Source of the DNA: Verrucomicrobiaceae bacterium
Lineage (GTDB): Bacteria > Verrucomicrobiota > Verrucomicrobiia > Verrucomicrobiales > Akkermansiaceae
Assembly (NCBI GenBank): GCA_027486655.1
Contig: JAIXOR010000087.1
Coordinates: 1-64,000 of the forward strand
Length of the DNA: 64,000 bases
Reading direction: 5' to 3'
Made by a program: the position numbers and the translations under genes. Position 1 is the stretch's first letter. Every line of letters begins with the position of its first letter. Positions 8,283 through 17,158 of the stretch are shown here, in pieces. The notes below the pieces were generated by a model. The model did not search any database. It saw only the letters and a program-made list of their open reading frames with translations, and was not told the DNA's origin.

Positions 8283-9515
8283 ATGAGCGGCACATCCGAA
8301 CCATCCCGCACGCCCCTGCGCTGGCGCTTGGAATGCTTCGGCCACTCGGTGGTCGAGGGCATCGCCGGGCGGCTTCCCGGGTCGTGGGTGTTTCGTCTGG
8401 GTGAGGTGCTGGGGGGCATCGGCTGGCACTTCATGCCGGAGCGGCGGCGGATCATCCTGCGGAACCTGCGGATCGCCCATGCCGGGGAGAAGGACCTGCC
8501 GGAGCTCCGCCGTCTGGCGCGTGCCAGCTTCCGGCGCACGGCGGCCAACCTGATCTCCGCGGCCCACACCGCGCGGCTCACCCCGGCGCAGCTGGGCGAG
8601 GTGATCCACATCGAGAATCTGGACCTGCTCGAGCGTTCGATCGCCGCCGGCAAGGGCACCGTGCTGCTGCTTTCCCACATGGGAAACTGGGAGATCCTCA
8701 GCCGGCTGGTGCATTTGTTCCCGAAGGATTCCAAGACCGGCGCCTTCTATCGTCCGCTGAACAACCGCCTGCTCGACGGGCGCGTGCTGGCCCGCCGCCA
8801 GGCCGATGGCACACGCATGTTTTCCAAAGGGGACAACCCGCTGCACGTTGCCGCGTTTCTGCGCGAGGGCGGCATCGTCGGCATCCTGGCGGACCAGCGT
8901 GTGGGCCACCCCGGCGAGGTGGTGGAGTTTTTCGGCCGGCTCACCAAGTCCAGCCCCTTGCCGAGCCTGCTGGCGCGGCGGGCGCGGAGCGGGGTGCTCG
9001 CGCTTTCCGTGACCACCGTGGAGCCCGGGAAATGGAAGGCGGTCTTCATGCCCGTGGAGCATCCGCCGAGCACCGCGCACTGCATGACGGCCTTGGAAAA
9101 CGCGATGAAGGCCGGCCCGGTGGATGTCTTCTGGTTCCAGGAGCGTTGGAAAATCTACACCCGCAAGGGACGAACCATCCGCGATTGGCTGGGCGAGGCG
9201 GAGCACCGCGGGCGCAAGCCGCACCGCGCGCTCGTCTGGCTCGCCGGGGCGCCGGACTCGTGGCGACTGCCTGAAGCGTGGATCCATCCGGACGTCGTCT
9301 ATGAGGCCGCGCTCGGCGATCGTCAGGCGCTCCCCGACTGGCTTCCGGCCGGGACCCGTGTCCACCGCGTGCCCACCGGGGCGGGCCGGAGTCATGTGGC
9401 CGGGATCGATGCGGCCGCGGTCCTGCCCATCGATTTCATCCTCGGGCCGCAACTTCCGAAGGCTTTTCTAACAGCCTGCCGCCGCGAGGCCATCCCGGCG
9501 ATTTCCCTGCCATGA
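8283..9515 (+). CDS. LpxL/HtrB-family lipid A acyltransferase with C-terminal extension
   Basis: 410 aa from ATG 8283 (MSGTSEPSRTPLRW); an in-frame ATG at 8241 would add 14 residues. The family transfers a secondary acyl chain to the Kdo-lipid A precursor at the inner membrane. The catalytic HX4E motif is seen as SHMGNWEIL (H132, E137), with further family blocks (GAFYRPLNN, GGIVGILADQR, WKIYTRKGRT). The acyltransferase part ends near residue 305; E. coli LpxL has 306 aa. Here about 100 more residues follow (ALVWLAGAPDSWRL ... CRREAIPAISLP) with no recognised domain. The stop overlaps the next start (ATGA), so the GT4 enzyme is translationally coupled, indicating joint action on lipid A/core. 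Confidence 0.88.
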   Translation: MSGTSEPSRTPLRWRLECFGHSVVEGIAGRLPGSWVFRLGEVLGGIGWHFMPERRRIILRNLRIAHAGEKDLPELRRLARASFRRTAANLISAAHTARLTPAQLGEVIHIENLDLLERSIAAGKGTVLLLSHMGNWEILSRLVHLFPKDSKTGAFYRPLNNRLLDGRVLARRQADGTRMFSKGDNPLHVAAFLREGGIVGILADQRVGHPGEVVEFFGRLTKSSPLPSLLARRARSGVLALSVTTVEPGKWKAVFMPVEHPPSTAHCMTALENAMKAGPVDVFWFQERWKIYTRKGRTIRDWLGEAEHRGRKPHRALVWLAGAPDSWRLPEAWIHPDVVYEAALGDRQALPDWLPAGTRVHRVPTGAGRSHVAGIDAAAVLPIDFILGPQLPKAFLTACRREAIPAISLP

Positions 9516-10621
9516 AAGTCATCCAGATTCTCCCCGAACTGAACTCCGGCGGTGTCGAGCGCGGCACGCTGGAGGTCGCCGCGCGGCTGGTGGCGGATGG
9601 CCATGAATCGATCGTCATTTCCAACGGCGGACGGCAGGTGGCGGATCTGGAGAGGGCGGGCTCGAGACACATCACGCTGCCGGTGCACCGCAAGGCGCTT
9701 GCCTCGCTCGCGCAGATCCCGCGCTTGAGGGCGCTGTTTGCCAGCGAGAAACCGGACCTCATCCACGTGAGGTCCCGCCTGCCGGCGTGGCTCGCGTTTC
9801 TGGCGTGGAAATCCATGGACCCACGCACCCGCCCGCGGCTGGTGAGCACCGTGCACGGCTTCTACTCGGTGAACGCCTACTCCGCAGTGATGACGCGGGG
9901 CGAAAGGGTCATCGCCGTCTCGGAAAGCGTGCGGGATTACATCCTGAAAAACTATCCGAAGACAGACGCCGGGAAAATCACCGTCATCCACCGCGGCGTG
10001 GACGAGGCGGTTTATCCGGTCGGCTTCACGCCATCACCTGAATGGCTCGCGAAGTGGAGACAGGAAAACTCCAACCTTGAAGGACGCATCCCGCTGCTCA
10101 TGCCGGCGCGCCTCACGCGCTGGAAAGGCCAGGTGGATTTCCTCAACCTCATGGCCCGCCTCATCGCCGCCGGACGTCCGGTGCACGGGCTCATCGTCGG
10201 CGAGCCGCATCCGAAGAAACTTGCCTTCCTCGACGAGTTGAAACAACTCGCCAATGAACTCGGCATCGCGGACCGGCTCACGTTTCTCGGCCACCGCTCG
10301 GACCTGCGCGAGGTCATGGCCGTTTCCACACTTGTCTATTCGCTTTCGTTAGACCCGGAAGCCTTCGGCCGCGTCTCGCTGGAAGCCATGGCTGTGGGAA
10401 AACCCGTCGTCGCCTATGACCACGGCGGCGTGGCCGAGCAGCTCCGCGTGATCTTCCCCGCCGGTCTGGTGCCGGTGGGCGATGTGGATGCGGCGCTGGC
10501 CGCCACACTCGACGTGCTCGACCGTGAACTGGCCCCCGGATCGATCGGGCCCTTCACCTTGAAGCGCATGCTCGATGCCACGCTCGGCGTCTATCAGAAC
10601 GTGCTCGCCTCTCCGCGTTGA
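9512..10621 (+). CDS. GT4 (GT-B fold) glycosyltransferase, LPS-type
   Basis: 369 aa from ATG 9512. N-terminal acceptor-side loop LNSGGVERGTLEVA; C-terminal donor-binding domain with PARLTRWKGQVDFL, FLGHRSDLREVMAVS and the EX7E motif EAFGRVSLEAMAVGKPVVAYDHGG. These are retaining glycosyltransferases using nucleotide sugars, usually at the cytoplasmic face of the membrane. Coupled to the acyltransferase by ATGA overlap, so a role in LPS core or lipid A glycosylation is likely. Followed tail-to-tail by the kinase gene on the other strand. Confidence 0.9.
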   Translation: MKVIQILPELNSGGVERGTLEVAARLVADGHESIVISNGGRQVADLERAGSRHITLPVHRKALASLAQIPRLRALFASEKPDLIHVRSRLPAWLAFLAWKSMDPRTRPRLVSTVHGFYSVNAYSAVMTRGERVIAVSESVRDYILKNYPKTDAGKITVIHRGVDEAVYPVGFTPSPEWLAKWRQENSNLEGRIPLLMPARLTRWKGQVDFLNLMARLIAAGRPVHGLIVGEPHPKKLAFLDELKQLANELGIADRLTFLGHRSDLREVMAVSTLVYSLSLDPEAFGRVSLEAMAVGKPVVAYDHGGVAEQLRVIFPAGLVPVGDVDAALAATLDVLDRELAPGSIGPFTLKRMLDATLGVYQNVLASPR

Positions 10622-10635
10622 AGCGCGGCATGCCC

Positions 10636-11919
10636 TCAATCCTTCCGCAGCCAGTCGAGGATGCGGCCCAGGGCGGCGGCGGAGTCATCGAGATCGCCGC
10701 GGTTGTCGAAGATCAGGTGATCGGTGGGCGTGCGGCGGGAGAAGCGGCGGAACATTTCCTGATCGTAGATCGCGTGCCCGGCCTCGGTCATCTCCAGCTT
10801 GCGCTCCTTGAGGCGCTCGAAGGGCACGATGAAATGGATGTGGGTGAGACGCACGCCAAACACCGAGGAAAGCCAGACAAAGCCGCTGAAGCGCGGGTGA
10901 TCCGTCTTGCGGTCGATCATCAGGAAATCGAGGATCGAGCGGTCGACAAGCGTGGTGCCCTTGCCGGAGAACCAAAGCTTCAGCCGCAGGCGGATGCAGG
11001 CGAGCAGGTAGGCGAGCGGGGCGAAGGTGTCGTCGAACTTCTCGCGTCCCTGGAACAGCAGCGGGCGCACGAAGATGACGAGCAGCTTGTAAACGATCCA
11101 TTTCCGATAGAGATGCTTGCCGGTGTAGGTGCCGCGGATGTCCTTGCGATCGCGTGCAAGGCGTTTGCAAAGGGTGGTCTTGCCACAGCCGTCGCAGCCC
11201 ATCATGCCGAGCATGCGGAGCTTCCCGGGCGGGCGGAACCAGGCCGTGGAAAGCGCGGTGCCGAGCCTGCGTCGCAGCTGGCGGAGCGCGGGTTCGCCTT
11301 GCGGGTGCAGCCGGTCCTCTAACAGGCGCAGCGTGGTTTCGCGGGTGGCCTGGCTCACCGCGCCGCCGCCCGCGGTGGCTTCCAGCCCGGTGGCGAGCTC
11401 GGTGTGCCCGGCCTCGCGGCAACGGCGGGCATAACGCTCCAGCCGCGCGAGCTGCTTGGGCGCGGAGACCTGCTTGCGCTTGGAAACGAGGTGATGGATG
11501 AAGACCGAGGCCTCCAGCTCCAGCGGCAGTCGCTGGATCGATGCGCCGGGATCCAGCACCGCGCCCGCACAGTCCTGATAGATGAGGCGGCGCTTGCGGT
11601 CGTCGATCTGCCAGAGCTCGATCCACAGGTCGAGATCGAGGCGGTGCATGCCATCGGTGGAGATCAGGTGCAGGGCCACCTTCGAGCGGCTGGTGGACTT
11701 GACGCGCAGGTGGCAGAGGCCCTCGCGCGACCAGGAAAAGGCGGCTTCCAGCAGGGCGTGCACCGACTCGCGCGTGCCTAACAGATCGACGTCATCGGCA
11801 TCGATGGCATCGCACTCGGCTTCGTCTCCGCGCAGGCGGATGAACTTCCACGGGCCGCGGGCGAGGCGGCTGGCGCAGTCCCGCAGGGCGTCGAGGGCGT
11901 TGTCCGGCGCGCTGTTCAT
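10636..11919 (-). CDS. nucleotidyltransferase-like domain fused to P-loop kinase
   Basis: 427 aa from ATG at 11919. The N-terminal part (about 1-110) has an NTase-fold signature: DADDVDLL (about 41-48) and a later paired Asp in RLDLDLWIELW (about 94-104). After a helical middle comes a P-loop kinase domain resembling thymidylate kinase: Walker A GCDGCGKTTL at 241-250, then a DRS lid-side motif (TTLVDRSILDFLMI) and a basic C-terminal lid. The kinase half is sound; the NTase half is inferred from motif spacing. The start overlaps the stop of the YrbL-like gene (ATGA), so the two are coupled. Setting among LPS genes suggests phosphorylation of a sugar or glycolipid. The real substrate is unknown. 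Confidence 0.75.
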   Translation of the reverse strand: MNSAPDNALDALRDCASRLARGPWKFIRLRGDEAECDAIDADDVDLLGTRESVHALLEAAFSWSREGLCHLRVKSTSRSKVALHLISTDGMHRLDLDLWIELWQIDDRKRRLIYQDCAGAVLDPGASIQRLPLELEASVFIHHLVSKRKQVSAPKQLARLERYARRCREAGHTELATGLEATAGGGAVSQATRETTLRLLEDRLHPQGEPALRQLRRRLGTALSTAWFRPPGKLRMLGMMGCDGCGKTTLCKRLARDRKDIRGTYTGKHLYRKWIVYKLLVIFVRPLLFQGREKFDDTFAPLAYLLACIRLRLKLWFSGKGTTLVDRSILDFLMIDRKTDHPRFSGFVWLSSVFGVRLTHIHFIVPFERLKERKLEMTEAGHAIYDQEMFRRFSRRTPTDHLIFDNRGDLDDSAAALGRILDWLRKD

Positions 11920-12569
11920 GGCCGGGTGGCGTTCCTGCGGTCGATGGCCCGCTGGATGGCTTTGTGAAGTCGGGCGAGGCGCTTGCGTTTGCTGCGCAGG
12001 TGGCACCAGCGGGAGATGCTGTTGAAGGGGATGAGGTTCTTCTCGCCGAAGCCGTCGATGAGCACGAAGCGCGGTCCGTTTTCCCCGCTGTAGGAGTACA
12101 CCATGTTGCGGATGCTGAGGTCCGTGACGATGACCGGGCTGGCGAGGAAGTCGCGGGTGAAGTGGTCGAGCGCGCGGCGCGCCTGGTCGTCGTAGAGATC
12201 CTCCTCGATGAGGCGGGCGAAGGTTTTGGCATAGCCGCCGGCGTGGTCGCGCTCGGCGCGGGTGACGATGCCAAGGCCGCGGTCGGTATCGACGAAACCG
12301 ACGACGGTGTGGACGAAGCCGGTGAGGCCGGCATCATCGAGTCGGCTGACGAGGTGTTCCTGGCACTCGCGGAGGAAGGTGTGGTAGTGCTTGTAGCGGC
12401 GGAAGCGGCGTTTGCTCCAGTGGGCGTCCGGGCTGCTGCGTTTTTCGAGCGCCTCGGGTTTCACGGTTTTGATGAGCAGGTCCGCATCGTCCGGGTGGGC
12501 GAACACGTCGCGATTGTTGCCACTGGCAACGGGCGTGAGGTGGTTCAGCAGGATGCGCTGGCGGATCAT
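11916..12569 (-). CDS. YrbL-family (kinase-like) protein
   Basis: 217 aa. Begins MIRQRILLNHLTPVASGNNR. The pattern SGNNRDVFAHPDDADLLIKTV, then ECQEHLVSRL, VTRAERD, VTDLSIRNMVYSY and FVLIDGFGEKN matches the YrbL/PhoP-regulated network family, which has a protein-kinase-like fold: LIKTV carries the strand-3 Lys, DLSIRNMVY resembles the catalytic loop and IDGFG the DFG-like metal site. Such folds phosphorylate LPS core sugars in some bacteria. First gene of a two-gene minus-strand operon. Cytoplasmic; specific target unknown. Confidence 0.8.
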   Translation of the reverse strand: MIRQRILLNHLTPVASGNNRDVFAHPDDADLLIKTVKPEALEKRSSPDAHWSKRRFRRYKHYHTFLRECQEHLVSRLDDAGLTGFVHTVVGFVDTDRGLGIVTRAERDHAGGYAKTFARLIEEDLYDDQARRALDHFTRDFLASPVIVTDLSIRNMVYSYSGENGPRFVLIDGFGEKNLIPFNSISRWCHLRSKRKRLARLHKAIQRAIDRRNATRP

Positions 12570-12682
12570 GGGCGGTGCGTGCTATCGGCCGTCGCGGGCG
12601 AGCATCCGCATTCGCCGGGGGATGACAAGACGCATTGCGCGGGGCGAGTCCGCGCTTGCCTCGGAGCGGAGCGGCGGGTGTG

Positions 12683-13729
12683 ATGCCCGTGAGACCCATG
12701 CCCGACCAACCGATCAGAGTGCTCTGGCTCAAGGACGACCGGCCGGGTCACGTCAACAAGGTGAAGGGATTCCTGGCGGCCCTGGAAGGGCGCTTGGCCA
12801 TGGAAACGACGGCCTGGGACGTGCGCTGGCGGCTGCCCTGGCTGCGGCATCTCGTGGGTCGCCTGCAAGGCACGCCGCTGCTGCCGCCGCCTTCGCTGAT
12901 GATCCGGGATTTCCCCCCGCGCGGGGACTATGATCTGGTGATCTCCTCCGGCGGCCTCACCCAGTGGCCGAACACGGTGATCGCGAAGCGGCTGGGCGTG
13001 CCGAACGTGTACATCGGCTCGCCGCATCATTTTCCCCACGGGGCCTTCACCTTGATCCCGATGACCGATCCGCCGCACGAGCGGCCGCCGTTTTTGAAAC
13101 TGGATCTGGTGCCCTCGGTGGTCTCGCCGGATGCGGCGAGGCGCTGTGCGCGGGAGCATTTCCCGGAGCCAACCGGAACCGCGTGGACCCTGCTTGTCGG
13201 CGGCGATGGAGAGGGCATGAAGTGGTCCGAGGACGACTTCCTGGCGCTGGCCGGGCGCTTCCTCGATGAGGCGGCGAAGGCGGGCAAGAAAGTGCTCGCC
13301 GCCACCTCGCGGCGCACGCCGGAGAAGGTGGAGGCGGCCTTGATCGGGCGATTCTCCGAATACGGGGGCTTCGTGCACGGTGCCTGGTTCCATGCTTCCG
13401 GCGGGAAAACGATGCCCTTGCTGGCGCTCTTCGGAGCTTCGGAGCGGATCGTCGTCACGGCGGACAGCGTTTCGATGACCAACGAATCGGTGGCGGCCGG
13501 GGTGCCGGTGGTGGCAGTCTATCCGCCGGAAGGCACGCCGAAGCCACGGCACGAGTGGCAGTTCTCGCTGCTGGAGCAGGAAGGCCGCCTCGCGCGCACC
13601 CGGCTCGCGGAGAACGCGGTGCTCGCCGAGCTCGCACCACCCGGTGGCTGGCGCTTGATCACCGGCGATCAACACGCGGCGATGGCAGGGGAGGCCTTGG
13701 AACGGCTGGGTTTGGCGAAGGGCGGGTGA
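12683..13729 (+). CDS. ELM1-family (GT-B-like) protein, copy 1
   Basis: 348 aa from ATG 12683; ATG 12698 is an alternative. Starts RVLWLKDDRPGHVNKVKGF and contains LVISSGGLTQWPNTVIAK, NVYIGSPHHFP, LLVGGDGEGMKW, LAATSRRTPEKVE and VVTADSVSMTNESVAAGVPVV. This is the mitochondrial-fission ELM1 family (a misnomer in bacteria), predicted GT-B-like glycosyltransferases linked to surface glycans. Divergent from the YrbL-like gene. A second member is at 17159-18085 on the opposite strand; the two share block order but are clearly different sequences. Confidence 0.85.
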   Translation: MPVRPMPDQPIRVLWLKDDRPGHVNKVKGFLAALEGRLAMETTAWDVRWRLPWLRHLVGRLQGTPLLPPPSLMIRDFPPRGDYDLVISSGGLTQWPNTVIAKRLGVPNVYIGSPHHFPHGAFTLIPMTDPPHERPPFLKLDLVPSVVSPDAARRCAREHFPEPTGTAWTLLVGGDGEGMKWSEDDFLALAGRFLDEAAKAGKKVLAATSRRTPEKVEAALIGRFSEYGGFVHGAWFHASGGKTMPLLALFGASERIVVTADSVSMTNESVAAGVPVVAVYPPEGTPKPRHEWQFSLLEQEGRLARTRLAENAVLAELAPPGGWRLITGDQHAAMAGEALERLGLAKGG

Positions 13730-13760
13730 GGGCTTCTTTTCACTGGAGGCGGGCCGCGAG

Positions 13761-14066
13761 GTGCCTTATGCTTCCTCGCAGTTGAATGAGCGATCCCAGC
13801 TACCTTTCCCGTATCGCATCCGCACGCTCGTCGAGGCCTTCCACGAGCTCGAGGGATGCATACGCCCAGGTGGACCGGATGGCGAAATCGACGAATGGTC
13901 CATTTACGACGAAAGCCTCCGAAGGCTCGTCCAATGGGCAGAAGAAGCTGAATGCTTCTTCGAAAACGTCCAGCCGCTGAAAGATGGTGGACGCTGGACC
14001 GCAGATCATTGCGCCATCCGCCGCCGGATCTCCGGGTGCTCGGTCAGGCCGAGGTGTTCGAGGTGA
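13761..14066 (+). CDS. uncertain small ORF, possibly a truncated gene
   Basis: GTG start at 13761 (TTG 13782 alternative); 101 codons. Residues about 12-70 read like a natural acidic soluble protein (RTLVEAFHELEGCIRP, DEWSIYDESLRRLVQWAEEAECFFENV). The last 20 codons run antisense through the 3' end of the gene at 14006-15553, giving an unlikely Arg/Cys-rich tail. Either a small gene that overlaps its convergent neighbour, or a gene fragment cut when the neighbour was inserted. No family recognised. Confidence 0.4.
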   Translation: MPYASSQLNERSQLPFPYRIRTLVEAFHELEGCIRPGGPDGEIDEWSIYDESLRRLVQWAEEAECFFENVQPLKDGGRWTADHCAIRRRISGCSVRPRCSR

Positions 14067-15553
14067 TCGACGGCTTCCAGCGAGTTGTCACTGGAGTGGA
14101 TGACGCGCAGGTCGCGGGTGGTTCCGCCGCCGAAGTCCTTGCGGAGGTCGTCCTTGAGGCGGATGCGTTCGTTGTCCACGCGCGGGTGTTTGCGGCGGGT
14201 GCGGCGTGAGGGCGGGATGGGCGAGGGGTCCCAGCAGACGAACCAGTGGATCGGGGGTGCGCCGCCACCGGGAGCGGCGGAGTCCGACCAGTTTCCGCCG
14301 CGCACGCCGCGGACGATGCGTTCGCGGTTGCTGTCATCGACGGGGCCTTCGACGAGGATCTCAAAGCTGTTAGAAAGCCGTTGGCGGATGCCGTCCACCA
14401 CGTCCGGGCCGGCGCCGAAGTCGCGCACGAAGAAGGTGGCGAGGCCGGGTTTCACCGGGGTGCGATCGAAGTAGCGTTTCTTGAGGAAGGCGTCCTTGGC
14501 GCTGTAGAAGCCAATGAGGTCGAGGCTGGGCATCACGCCGGCGTCCTTGAGCAGGGCTTCCATGGCATCGAGGTCGCGCGGCACGGGCAGCCCGGCGGCG
14601 CGGGCGAGGGCTTCGAGTTCGGCGTGGTATCCGGGTTTGGTGAAGGTGGCGGGGCCCAGTTCGGCCGGGCCATCCGGGACGCACTTGCCGTGGAAGAGCA
14701 GGTGGAAACCAAAGGCGAGGAAACGGCAGCGCGGTGAAGGCAGCCGGATGCCCTCGGCGGTGGTCTGCGCGGAGGCGAGCATGTCCTTCGCCAGCGGCGG
14801 GGTGAAATACGGCACGCTTTTGTAGGCGTGGCCGCCCTGGCCGTCATCGGTGTAGGCATCCACGGAGGCGGTGCCGATGCGGCGGCCGAAGCGCTCCTTG
14901 AGCTGGTGAAGCGCGTCGTGGGAAACGAGCAGGTCGATATCACCCTGGTGGTCGCCGGCGACGATGCGTTCGGCACCGCGGAGCAGGACGTAGTCGAGCC
15001 CGTCGAGCAGGCGCAGGATTTCCAAGGGAGTGAGTCCGGCGGGTGCGTATTGGCGGGTGAGATCGCGCGGTTTGAAGCGCACCTCGAGCACGAGGTATTC
15101 GCGGATGCCGCGGGCGGTGGGGATGCGGGTGCGGCCGGCGGCGCGGAGGATTTTCCTTCTGCCGTAAATGAGCAGCCCGAGGGCGGCGGCGAGCAGGGAA
15201 GGGCCCATCGGCACGAGCACGTGGCTCATCCGTGCGAACTCGCGTTTTTCTAACAAGGCATAGGCGGCACTGCCGTGGAGCAGGGCCACCTCGCAGTTGT
15301 TCTTCCGCACGTCCGGGATGCGGCGGTAGGCCTTGTCCACCCAGCGATCCTCGCGCCGTGCCCGGGCCGGGCCGTTTTTCTCGAGCACGAGCACATCGCG
15401 TGCGCCGAGTTTCACGAGGTCCGCGGCAGTGACACGGCCGGCACCCAGCGCGGTGAGCACCCGGCGGTCGCCAAGCAAGGCCGCGGGGTCCACCAAGGGC
15501 AGGGCCTTCGGAAAGAACATCGGAGCGGACGCGCTGGGCGGTGGGGAAGTCAT
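14006..15553 (-). CDS. large protein with nucleotidyltransferase-like GDIDLLV motif, function unknown
   Basis: 515 aa from ATG at 15553. Residues 1-150 are of unknown fold and include a hydrophobic stretch (VLVPMGPSLLAAALGLLIYG, about 113-131). The middle (about 160-330) carries an NTase-like strand-turn with the DxD pair, AGDHQGDIDLLVSHDAL (about 199-215), preceded by LDGLDYVLLRGAERI, as in minimal nucleotidyltransferases. The C-terminal part ends EAVDHLEHLGLTEHPEIRRR. The start overlaps the stop of the P-loop gene upstream (ATGA). The pair mirrors the fused NTase+kinase gene at 10636-11919. A role in modifying a surface glycan is inferred from context only. Confidence 0.65.
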   Translation of the reverse strand: MTSPPPSASAPMFFPKALPLVDPAALLGDRRVLTALGAGRVTAADLVKLGARDVLVLEKNGPARARREDRWVDKAYRRIPDVRKNNCEVALLHGSAAYALLEKREFARMSHVLVPMGPSLLAAALGLLIYGRRKILRAAGRTRIPTARGIREYLVLEVRFKPRDLTRQYAPAGLTPLEILRLLDGLDYVLLRGAERIVAGDHQGDIDLLVSHDALHQLKERFGRRIGTASVDAYTDDGQGGHAYKSVPYFTPPLAKDMLASAQTTAEGIRLPSPRCRFLAFGFHLLFHGKCVPDGPAELGPATFTKPGYHAELEALARAAGLPVPRDLDAMEALLKDAGVMPSLDLIGFYSAKDAFLKKRYFDRTPVKPGLATFFVRDFGAGPDVVDGIRQRLSNSFEILVEGPVDDSNRERIVRGVRGGNWSDSAAPGGGAPPIHWFVCWDPSPIPPSRRTRRKHPRVDNERIRLKDDLRKDFGGGTTRDLRVIHSSDNSLEAVDHLEHLGLTEHPEIRRRMAQ

Positions 15554-16185
15554 GTCGATGGAATATCGGCCGTCCGGAACGCGAGGCCCTCGCCCGCGGG
15601 CTCGACGATGGTGAGGCGCGCGTTCGGGTGACGCTCCACCAGACGATGGAGGTAGGTCTCCCATTGGCGGTAACAGCCCGCAAGCCATTTGTCGTCCTGA
15701 TAGACGTCCTCGGTGCTCCGGGTGGGCTTGCCGGTGAGGGGTGAGAACAGGCAGCGCAGCGGCAGCCTCACGTAGCGGCTCCACAGCAGGCTGATCGCGG
15801 ATTTTTTCCTGCGGTGGGCGTTCTGGCGGGCCATGAAGTTGCGCTTCACGAGGTCGGTATCCGGGCGGACGAAGACGATGGCGAGAGAGCGCGCCCCGTC
15901 TAACAAACGCAGCGAGGGATCCTCCTCGTAGCGGGTGATGTGGTAGCGGTGCATGAGCACGATGTCATAGTGGAGCGCCACCGCGTCCGTGCCGGCGGGG
16001 AGGGTTTCCATGACCGGCCGGCCCTTGAGCACATCGTTGGCCTCGAGCACGGGCCAGAACCGGCTGCCGGCGGGCAGGCGCGAGAGGATCTCCGGCGCGA
16101 GCGTGCCCGCGGCGAGTTGCTGGAGGAAGGTGGTCTTGCCACCGCCGGAGGGTCCGGAAATCAGGAGGATGTCTCTCTGGCTCAT
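15550..16185 (-). CDS. P-loop kinase-like protein
   Basis: 211 aa from ATG at 16185. Walker A is near the N-terminus: LLISGPSGGGKTTFLQQL (K17), as in guanylate-kinase-like P-loop enzymes. No clear DE Walker B; AIVFVRPDTDLVKRNF could supply the second acidic site, and there is a basic lid region (RQNAHRRKKSAIS). First gene of a two-gene minus-strand operon with the NTase-like protein. The phosphate acceptor is unknown; sulfotransferase-like or sugar kinase activity are both possible. Confidence 0.7.
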   Translation of the reverse strand: MSQRDILLISGPSGGGKTTFLQQLAAGTLAPEILSRLPAGSRFWPVLEANDVLKGRPVMETLPAGTDAVALHYDIVLMHRYHITRYEEDPSLRLLDGARSLAIVFVRPDTDLVKRNFMARQNAHRRKKSAISLLWSRYVRLPLRCLFSPLTGKPTRSTEDVYQDDKWLAGCYRQWETYLHRLVERHPNARLTIVEPAGEGLAFRTADIPST

Positions 16186-16280
16186 GAGTGGATGAAGGCT
16201 GGCGGTGGAGCGGGTTCTCCCGCGTGGTCGCGGTCTCTGTGACAAGTTCGTGACAATGGAGCATCGCCACCGGATGGGCG

Positions 16281-16314
16281 TTGACAAGAGCGCTTTGCAC
16301 GAGGCGGATACGGG
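16281..16314 (+). promoter_or_regulatory. candidate promoter of the pyruvyl-transferase-like gene
   Basis: TTGACA at 16281-16286, 37 bases before ATG 16318, with weak -10-like bases (GATACG/TACGGG) at 16307-16314. Placement matches the TTGACA at 5222 relative to its gene. Confidence 0.35.
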
Positions 16315-16317
16315 CGC

Positions 16318-17157
16318 ATGATGAAAGGAAGGGTCGATTTCCTCCACTACGACAAGACCGGAAACATCGGCGATCTGCTGTGTTCGCCGAGGCATTACTT
16401 CGACTTCGAGGCCGCGCGGGACACGGTGATCGTGGGCGGCGGGGCTTCTAACAGCTTCTTCGCCAGTCGGGCGCGCAGGCACCGGGCGCGGCTGCGTGTC
16501 GGCTGGGGCATCGGGCAGAGCTGGCGTTTTGAGGATCCACCGGGTTTCGTGAAACGCACGGTGAGCGACCTGAAGCGGCGTTTCTGTTACGACCGGGTCT
16601 CGACGCGGGACCTTTCGCTGGCGACGCCGAAGCTGGCGCTGGTGCCCTGCGTGAGTGTGTTCCACGAGATCCCCGGGATCCCCTGCGGTGGTGACGTCGG
16701 GGTGTTTCTGAATGCCAACAAGGCGGTCTCCGGCCGGGTGGCGGCGGACACGGGCGCGCTGGAGGCCGCCTATCAGCGACCGGTCCTCCGTGCGGTGAAC
16801 GTGGGCGATGTGGCTGCGTTCGCGGATGCCTTCGGGCGCACCGGGTTATTGATCACGAATTCCTATCACGCCGCCTATTGGGGCCTTCTGTCCGGCCGGG
16901 AGGTGCACGTGATCGGCTACTCGTCGAAGTTTGTGAATCTGCTGGCCCTCTTCGGATACGGCCCGGAGCGGGTGATCGCGGTGGAGCGGGGAAATGTGGA
17001 GGAGCTGGAGCGGGCAATCCTTTCCTGCCATGGCCGCGAGTCTCTGGTCTGTGCGGATCCGCCGGGCACGCGCGACCGCTTCCGCTCGCTCAATCTGGAC
17101 TTCGCCCGGAGTTTGGAAGGCCTTGGCATCCGGGCCATTCTCCGCACGGCCGGGTGA
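16318..17157 (+). CDS. polysaccharide pyruvyl-transferase-like protein
   Basis: 279 aa from ATG 16318 (ATG 16321 equally possible). N-terminal DFLHYDKTGNIGDLLCSP with the glycine-rich NIGD motif of the family, a central VSTRDLSLA (the SVRD-like block), and GLLITNSYHAAYWGLLSGREVHVIGY, matching the C-terminal donor-site motif of CsaB/WcaK-type pyruvyl transferases, which have a GT-B-like fold and ketalise sugars with PEP. Cytoplasmic. It converges with the second ELM1 gene with a 1-bp gap. Family call is good; the sugar substrate is unknown. Confidence 0.78.
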   Translation: MMKGRVDFLHYDKTGNIGDLLCSPRHYFDFEAARDTVIVGGGASNSFFASRARRHRARLRVGWGIGQSWRFEDPPGFVKRTVSDLKRRFCYDRVSTRDLSLATPKLALVPCVSVFHEIPGIPCGGDVGVFLNANKAVSGRVAADTGALEAAYQRPVLRAVNVGDVAAFADAFGRTGLLITNSYHAAYWGLLSGREVHVIGYSSKFVNLLALFGYGPERVIAVERGNVEELERAILSCHGRESLVCADPPGTRDRFRSLNLDFARSLEGLGIRAILRTAG

Positions 17158-17158
17158 C

